Positions 57,862-64,000 of a stretch of 64,000 nucleotides of DNA are shown piece by piece (position 1 is the first letter of the stretch; every line of letters starts with the position of its first letter). This DNA comes from Asparagopsis taxiformis (taxonomy: Eukaryota; Rhodophyta; Florideophyceae; Bonnemaisoniales; Bonnemaisoniaceae). Under the pieces are notes generated by a model. That model was not told the DNA's origin, searched no databases, and saw nothing but the letters and a program-made list of their open reading frames with translations. Both the position numbers and the translations under genes were made by a program. Where the stretch lies: positions 1 through 64,000 of the forward strand of contig JALQPE010000565.1 of assembly GCA_030407315.1 (NCBI GenBank). The letters run 5' to 3'.

Positions 57862-60597
57862 AGTGCCGAAGTTGTTTTCTGTGCACTGTGCTGCGCTCGG
57901 TCTTATGGAGAGGATGATTTCTGGAGCGGGGCAGTTTGGACAACGACTTCGGTTGGGTCGTTGGCATGAAGCTGGGAAACCGGCAAAGTTGTTTGATTAA
58001 TGCCGGGACGGTAAAGGGCCAAAGGAGAGCGGCTTAGTGGCCATTGTTAATGACTGGAAAAGTTTTGATGACTGAATGTGTGTAGGGAATCACAGATGGA
58101 TTGCAGGTAGTTTTGGGATGGATTTTCGGGATGGTTAAATACAGGGAGCGAAGTGAGGGCATGCATGTGTGTGTAAGAAATTATTTTGGAACGTATAAGA
58201 GGAAAGGCGGAGAGGCTAAGGAAAGGTGGGAGAGAATTGTTGGGTGGGATGTGGAGGGTCCTCTGTGTGATTTGGGCTGGGTGCAGGTCGATTTAGCGCA
58301 AGCGGACTGATGGGAAGCGCTGAGCGAGCGATTAGTAATCATGTTGGAAAAGAGATTTCGTGGAAAGCACCCATAACAGTTGAGTGGATAGGGAGAGAAC
58401 TGCATAGGAGCGGAAGGGCGGCACGCAATAGTTTTGCTCGAGAACAATCCTTATTGTGCACTGCCGTGTCCGATTGTGCGGTTCAGTTCCAATGAGTTGT
58501 GGGTAGATGTTTGCTTACTGGCGTTGGGTGGGACTACTCATGTAAAATCTCATCCGAACAATACACAGTTTACTATTTCCAAATGTGCAGCACCCGCACA
58601 TACATATCTATTTGAGCACGCCGCGATCATCGAGCATGATCAGTCTGCTAGCTATGGCGAACATTGGATCGTCGCATAAAACGAAGAACATCTGATGCAT
58701 TCTCGAAGAACGCCACATAAAGGAAGCTCTGAACACTGTGATGCCGATTTCAACTATTTGCCTGTACATACATCGCATACCGAATGGATAACGAAAAAGG
58801 CTGTGGTGTAGACAGAACACACGATCCATCTGTCATAGGTTGACACAGCGATTGAAATGATCAAACGAAGTACATCCCAACCCCTCTTAGCAGCCAAAAC
58901 TATCCAGTGGACGGGCCAGCCTGGGCTTCGATCTCGGTTCCTCTTGTGACTTTCGGAGGCGAGTCCTATGGACTGCCGGGGGGCCTCTGCTGTCCAAGAC
59001 GTTGGGCTAGAGACGGTCCATTCGATGGCAACAGGCCGTCACCCGTAGCTGAGGATCTTCTGGGCCCTTGGGAGATCACTGTCTCGGGGGAACTGCCTGC
59101 GCCGCTGATGTGTCGCCGCACTCTGGGCGTGGTTCTGTGCCCCCTTGCAGCTCCGTGGACCTGCTCTCCATGCCACGAGCGGACCGATACGCCACTGAGC
59201 CACCAGGTCCATCCACTCGCTTGGCCGACACGGAGAGTGTGGTTTCATTTCAACGCCACTGAAGCTGACGCCCGTGACGTCATACAAGTATTGTGCAGGT
59301 ACGTAATTCACGACGAAAATGAGCACGTCGGTGGCGCAGTACCGCTCGCTGTCTACAATACAGTAGTAACGACGGACGATCTGCTGACTGCAGTACACCT
59401 TTCACCTACACCACGCTGTATCGGCGGAGGTACTCGTCATGGTTTCGGGACAAAACCGCAGTATTCCGCGCTTCTGGAAAGTTTCGTTCCAGCCCCGTGA
59501 ACAGTCCATGTCCTTTATTGGCGACGATTGAAAATTCCTTCCCCCTCGCAGACTCATGAGTCAAATGCATTTGATCGTGTGCGCAGTGTGTTGTAGACCG
59601 GCGAAGCCTGGCCCAGCAGATTTGGCAAGTGGCATTGAATGATTGGAGTAAGTTGTTTTCAGTGCCGGATTACGGATACGTGGATATCCAATTAATTTAA
59701 TAACATTATTCAATGACGTTAATTAACGAGAGAATAACGGCCTATCGAATATACACTTGAGTTCGGTACAGTTTAGTACGTATACATGCTGAATGCTTTT
59801 ATAACAGCTGAAACGGCCCCAGAATCTGTACAGCGCACTGCTTGTCATCACAAGCACATCGCGGCAGTGATGGAAGATGTCCGGGGTATAAATACACCTG
59901 GGTAGCGATGGTAGTTTAAAGGAACACGGAAAAGGCTGTTCCGGCTATAGTGTCAAACAGTACGACGCCCCAGTCCCATTTTAGTTTCACTTGCGGCTGG
60001 TATTTGTGCAACACTGTTGGTTCATGAGACTGAATATGGACAGAGTGAAGCGGTAGATGCGAGGACGCCCTTTCCTGGACCTCTATGTTTTTGCATACAA
60101 TACATGTACATGGACTGACCTTTCATTCACAATGCATCCCCATTTCACATCATCCTCTACAACCAATTACTTCCTCAATTATATTCTGCAGTCGATCCCG
60201 ATCTCGAATTATTCTACCTCACTGCAACACATCATATCGACTCACATCCGTCTATCTGCACCCCCGGCGAAATATGCATGCCAAAACCGTACTATAAACA
60301 TCATCGTTATTCTTGTCAGTCGGCAATGACCATTGTCAGCCAGAGATCCAGTCACTCCGCTATGCACTTCAGTTTAGTTTAGTTCAAACCTGCCAAAACG
60401 AGCACAACAATTAACCATCCGATCAAACAAACACCTAGTTTTCTCCTCCATCTATTTAGCTCTAAACGCGCGCATGCAGGTCAGAAAACATGCTCACACG
60501 CACACACACAGACACACACCAAAATCTACTCCCATGCACTTCAATAAGCTCTCAAGCTCTGCGGAACACATTTCGCCATCGCAATGCAGCCATGCCC
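57862..60597. other. Low-information region, no confident gene
   Basis: 2.7 kb. A 197-codon plus frame (58907-59500) lacks any recognisable domain. A perfect 7-bp inverted repeat (GGACCTG/CAGGTCC, 59157-59210) encloses a tRNA A-box-like TGGCTCAGTGG on the minus strand, but there is no T arm. A CA-rich microsatellite lies at 60488-60520. Confidence 0.4.
60488..60520 (+). repeat. CA-rich microsatellite
   Basis: Imperfect run of cacacg/cacaca/gacaca units about 33 bases long. Confidence 0.7.
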
Positions 60598-61250
60598 TCA
60601 AATCTTTTCAATCGTGTACCAGCCAACATTTCGTCCCTCAAATCGGTCAGTCTCGTCCTCCACCAGCAGAGCAATGTTCTTCTCTACCGCAAGCACGGCG
60701 GCGTTAACCCACTTCCATCATCCACACCAGTGTCGTACGCAATCAGGTCGCCCGTCATTCGCCTCACAAACCGCCCCCGAGACACATCAAACAAATTTCT
60801 GTTGTTGGTCTGCACAATCCAATCCGGAGACGGCGCAATCATCCCCGGCACCATCACAAATGAGTGCGCATAGTCCGCTCTCAGAATCACGCTCGTCGAC
60901 TTACTAAGTCGGGTAGTACCCGGCATTGTCACCTCTCCCGCATCCACCACTGGCATGCCTTGCCCCTCTCATCGCCCGGCCGAATAATCCGACGGTTCAC
61001 TCCAATCTCCGCCACTTGCTCCACAGGCCCGTTTTGCAAATCAGCGCACTGTGAAAAACGGCTGCTGGTTCGAGTTCGACAATGCAGCCAGCGGTGAGTA
61101 CACCAGCCCCTCCACCGGAATCAACTCACCAAAATTCTCCCGGCTCAACAGGTTCAAGAACGTCACCTTGTACTTGGCAGATCCGCGACATCCTGGAAAC
61201 GGACTGTCCTCGATCGCAGAAACACCCGCTGCCGACCCACCCACCGACAA
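60598..61250 (-). pseudogene. Decayed Spondin_N-domain gene
   Basis: Fragments in sequence match the Spondin_N domain. AKYKVTFLNLLSRENFG and VYSPLAALSNSNQQPFF lie in the first frame (from 61250). CADLQNGPVEQVAEIGVNRR comes next in a second frame. TSVILRADYAHSFVMVPGMI, APSPDWIVQTNNRNLFDVS and GDLIAYDTGVDDG then return to the first frame. LVEDETDRFEGRNVGWYTIE in a third frame runs to the stop at 60598. The domain is normally about 190 residues in secreted adhesion-type proteins, and all parts are here. Three one-base frame changes make it a pseudogene, unless they are sequence errors. Confidence 0.65.
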
Positions 61251-62056
61251 CCTACGCTCCAGATTGAGCAGTTAACCGCCACACAATGGGCGCCTTGAGC
61301 CCCACTGTGCCGTTCCTTCCTTATATAGGCAGCGTACATGCACAAATGCATGAGTTTGTTGGTCGGTCGGTCAGTCGGTACTGCCATCATTACAGTTATT
61401 CAGCTCAACGATTCGCAGTTGTCGCGCACCCCACGCGTGGCAAGTTACCAAACCTACAGAGAAACAACATCGTGCGTGGGAGAGAAATAGCCCAATGAGC
61501 GTTAAGATAGATGAACCGCTCGATCGGGCGGCCAGTCACACGGGCAAGTGGCTGGTCCGCGCTGATGGGCATCTCAATCATGTTTGTAGATAATGTACAC
61601 GCCATATGCACTACATCGCATGAATTTCCGTTGATTTATTGAACAAATACAAATGGAGAACAAGTGCCCTTTACGCGTTGGCGCGCGCTTCGCGCGCGCG
61701 AATACTGTACCGTATTCGCAACTCTACTTAGGCTTAGACTATTAGCCCACATGTCCAGTGTGACTTGTGTGGTAACCGCAGTACGCTAAGTATACCAGCT
61801 TTATCCCGAAATTGGACAATAAAATGTGGTGTAGATAGCAGTTGCGCAGCAGCAATGTTAGACATGCTGCGAAGAGGAAACGTGAGGAGTCAGGATGTCC
61901 ATATCACGAGACCACATCCCAACTCTAGTGCCCGTGCAGCAACCGTAATGTCGCTGATCTCCGCTCAGTATATATTTCGCAACCATGCTGTCGATGGAAA
62001 ATTCAACCTACCGCCATTGCATAAATGTTGCTTGTCATCCACCCAACCGCGCTACT
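61251..62056. other. Unassigned spacer with twin hairpins
   Basis: About 800 bases with no convincing gene. At 61681-61718 two hairpins sit side by side: gcgcgcgcttcgcgcgcgcg, then CGAATAC-tgtacc-GTATTCG. They could form part of a terminator, a cruciform or the end of a small mobile element. Confidence 0.5.
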
Positions 62057-62475
62057 TCATCGGTCTATGAAGCTTTGATCCATGCAATTCACTACCTTTG
62101 TTTCTGCTTTCCCCTTGCCCGCCCTCTGCTCCGCTACCCAGCTCCCAAAATTCGACGGCAGTGCATGAACAAATCGATCCGCCTGCACGCACATTGCTGC
62201 GTCTACCAATCTCGACAAGCCCATTGCATCTTGACTGACTCCAAACTCTTCTGGATTAAACCAATGAACTGTCTTCAACTCTTTTGAAATTCTTTTCTTC
62301 GTCGCATTCGTCGCCAGATAAGCACGAATCGACGCCGTTTCTCCGCCCTTCCACCCGTGATTATACATATCAGATACAATATAAAACACAGCACTATTCC
62401 CAAGCCCTTCGGCTTGTCGTTTCGCCTCTAGTATCACTTCTTCCGTGCAATTCGTAATCCAGACGGATCAGCAGC
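62057..62475 (-). CDS. Glycosyltransferase-like C-terminal segment
   Basis: A frame open from about 62475 without its own early ATG: ITNCTEEVILEAKRQAEGLG, then NSAVFYIVSDMYNHGWKGGE, then MGLSRLVDAAMCVQADRFVH and ALPSNFGSWVAEQR. The spacing of VSD, a later Asp/aliphatic helix and a C-terminal ADRFVxxxxSNF motif resembles the end of fucosyltransferase-like enzymes. The N-terminal and nucleotide-binding parts are not present in this frame. It abuts the Sel1-like gene in a +1 frame, so it is either a gene fusion with a frame break or a truncated neighbour. Confidence 0.4.
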
Positions 62476-63347
62476 TCGGCCAGAAGCACCATGACGCGCG
62501 TGTCGTCCGCGTGCGCGAGCGCCAGCTCGCACAGCGCGATCGCAAGATGTAGACTCTTCTTGTCGCCGCTTTGACGCCCGAGTTGCGCCACAACGCGTCG
62601 CAGCCGCGCAATGTACGACACGTCGTGTCGTATGCACATCGCGCATAGCTGCATGGCGCGCGCGGGGTCCCATGGAACCCCGCGTATGCCTTGCAGTAGT
62701 ATTTGTGCGAGCAGGAATATGGCGGAGAGGTCATGTCGTGCGCTGAGGCAGACGTTTAGTAGACGTTGCGATATGGATGGGTCGTGTACGTATTGAGATG
62801 TTTCGATGCAGATTTTTTGCGCGATGCGGATGATGATCTCGCAGCATATATTGTTGTTTACATAGCGTTCGCAGAGACGGATTGCGCGATTTACGTCGCT
62901 AGCTTCTGTGGAACCGCACATGATTTCCACGCCAGTTTCGATCGCGCATGGATCGTCCCATTTCTCCATGCACATTTCGCAGATTCTTATGGACATTGGC
63001 ATGTTTTTGGCGACGCGCGTCGTACCCTTGCCGATTTCCTCTTCGAGATGAAACGCTCTGTCGCAAGACACGTCGCTATCGATTAGTTTGCCGCACAGCC
63101 GTAGTGTGTGGTCCGTGTTACGATTCGCTTTGTTTGAACACAGTAATTTGACGAGCATGACGATGGCCTCTGCGTTGTTGGATTTGTCGACGCAGATTTG
63201 TAGTAGACGAATCGTGAGTGCAGTGTCCGTTGGCTTGCACGATTTTGCACAATATGTAAAGTTGGGATTCTGTGGGTGACGGTAGAATCCACAGAGTGAA
63301 TCGTAGAGCGTAGAGCAAAAGATCTTCGAGTAGAGAACAAAGAACAT
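62394..63347 (-). CDS. Sel1-like repeat protein
   Basis: The first true ATG on the strand is at 63347 (MFFVLYSKIF). The frame is open upstream but without ATG. About 317 aa. Repeated helical pairs of 33-38 residues run from residue 40 on. The clearest is SAIFLLAQILLQGIRGVPWD followed by ARAMQLCAMCI, a Sel1-type motif. Others include ALTIRLLQICVDKSNNAEAI, NRAIRLCERYVNNN and HLAIALCELALAHADDTRVM. Sel1-like repeats are protein-binding scaffolds. The N-terminus is hydrophobic. TATATAAG on the minus strand (63467-63475) lies 120 bases upstream. The last 20 residues are out of frame with the glycosyltransferase-like segment that overlaps. Confidence 0.65.
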   Translation of the reverse strand: MFFVLYSKIFCSTLYDSLCGFYRHPQNPNFTYCAKSCKPTDTALTIRLLQICVDKSNNAEAIVMLVKLLCSNKANRNTDHTLRLCGKLIDSDVSCDRAFHLEEEIGKGTTRVAKNMPMSIRICEMCMEKWDDPCAIETGVEIMCGSTEASDVNRAIRLCERYVNNNICCEIIIRIAQKICIETSQYVHDPSISQRLLNVCLSARHDLSAIFLLAQILLQGIRGVPWDPARAMQLCAMCIRHDVSYIARLRRVVAQLGRQSGDKKSLHLAIALCELALAHADDTRVMVLLAELLIRLDYELHGRSDTRGETTSRRAWE

Positions 63348-63466
63348 GTATTCAAGAGGTGTATACAATAGTAGTCCGTAGAATGGCAGAACAATGATCT
63401 GGAGAACAAAGAGCTGAGAAAAACTTGTGCTTCTCTATCCTGTCATGATGTGAGCAGAGGCGAGGG

Positions 63467-63475
63467 CTTATATAC
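63467..63475 (-). promoter_or_regulatory. TATA box upstream of the Sel1-like gene
   Basis: GTATATAAG on the minus strand, about 120 bases before the chosen ATG. A three-codon frame (ATG ACA GGA TAG) lies between, near 63446. Confidence 0.45.
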
Positions 63476-63937
63476 TTAGCCGACTAACGGAAGGCCGCAA
63501 GAATCATAGGTGACTAGACCACCCAACAACGTGATTCAGTCTAATTGTGCAACCTACGATATGGGCAACACTGGCCCGAGCATAGTTGTCGAGATCACTT
63601 AAAACGGCCACCTAGCCGTGAGCATAGCAGTCCGATACTAACTGATTGATTTCCATATTACTCTCTCTTTCTAGAAGAGCAGATCACCCCAGAGGCTTAT
63701 ACTGAGAACTTGAGGCTTCTAGTTCGGGAAATCCAAATGGAAGCTTTCCAGAGTAAAGTAATAGTTGCAAAGCTTGGGTGAGCGGACTATCGGGTTTGGT
63801 GCCTGGATCAGCTAAGTTGAGACGTCCAGGAACCCAACAAATTCGGTTAGCATTGCCACCTCAAATTGGTAACGAATGTAATTAACATCAGCACGAACAG
63901 ATCGATCAATAGATTGCCGCTGAGTGGAGAGAGAGGT
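63476..63937. other. Divergent intergenic spacer
   Basis: About 460 bases between two outward-facing TATA-like boxes, with no repeat or gene seen. Confidence 0.4.
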
Positions 63938-63945
63938 ATATAAGT
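63938..63945 (+). promoter_or_regulatory. TATA box of a gene leaving the window
   Basis: TATATAAG on the plus strand, 20 bases before an ATG at 63966. The spacing from box to first ATG is almost the same as on the opposite strand at 63446-63475. Confidence 0.4.
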
Positions 63946-63965
63946 CCTTAGAGTCGAGGATAACA

Positions 63966-64000
63966 ATGAGCTCAACGGATAGATCCAGTAATAACGAAAA
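63966..64000 (+). CDS. Possible gene start, truncated by the window edge
   Basis: ATG AGC TCA ACG GAT AGA TCC (MSSTDRSSNNE) is open to the edge, with a TATA box just upstream. Too short to identify. Confidence 0.25.
   Translation, partial: MSSTDRSSNNE

Noticed and set aside
59157..59210. tRNA-like hairpin with perfect acceptor stem and A box on the minus strand
   Set aside because: Only 54 bases long with no T arm or B box, so it cannot be a functional tRNA gene.
58907..59500. 197-codon plus-strand open frame
   Set aside because: No family resemblance, no supporting neighbour or promoter signal, and the complementary strand is also open for 119 codons.
1..64000. CRISPR arrays, operons or bacterial promoters
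   Set aside because: No spaced short repeats of CRISPR type and no prokaryotic gene organisation were seen anywhere in the window.

Overview
The window is repeat-dense nuclear DNA of a eukaryote. There is no bacterial gene organisation. Most coding sequence belongs to LTR retrotransposons and DNA transposons, with a few decayed, mostly intron-poor host-type genes at the right end. Compact single-exon genes, many Ty1/copia elements with very short LTRs, and a Sel1-like repeat gene would fit a red macroalga. Nothing here proves the taxon, and I hold that assignment at about 0.5.

Left half (1-40,460). The host DNA is a unit of about 4.45 kb present in three direct copies: copy 0 (1-1355 plus 5903-6760, cut by the window edge), copy 1 (6796-7713 plus 13611-17157) and copy 2 (27236-27290, 31385-32399, 37091-40460). 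Each copy has been split by different insertions, and the other copies retain the empty sites, so the target-site duplications can be read directly. The insertions are copia-1 (1356-5897, minus), copia-2 (7714-13605, plus, intact 1564-aa polyprotein, apparently identical 550-bp LTRs), a piggyBac-like element (27291-31380, flanked by CTAG and itself split by a 1.26-kb unknown insertion), and copia-4 (32400-37085, minus, frame-disrupted). Between copies 1 and 2 lies a nest. It holds a solo LTR, a truncated plus-strand copia end, and copia-3 (18478-23076) inserted into the 3' LTR of an older, 5'-truncated copia-5 (to about 27230).

Middle (40,672-54,650). A Ty3/gypsy element with a chromodomain (40672-46323, 444-bp LTRs, GCAAG duplication) is followed by a CACTA-type (tnp2) transposon. 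That transposon has an intact 975-aa transposase. A basic 317-aa protein is encoded divergently on one side, and a 329-aa protein with a papain-like Cys-His-Asp arrangement is encoded convergently on the other.

Right end (54,650-64,000). This part has few transposon genes. I see a decayed Spondin_N-domain gene, a small gene broken at an A6 run, a Sel1-like repeat gene abutting a glycosyltransferase-like C-terminus, and a possible gene start running off the right edge.

Recurring themes are half-tRNA-iMet primer sites in the minus-strand copia elements, a CHHC (not CCHC) Gag knuckle, reverse transcriptases lacking the Tyr of YxDD, and many one-base frame breaks in elements whose LTRs look identical.
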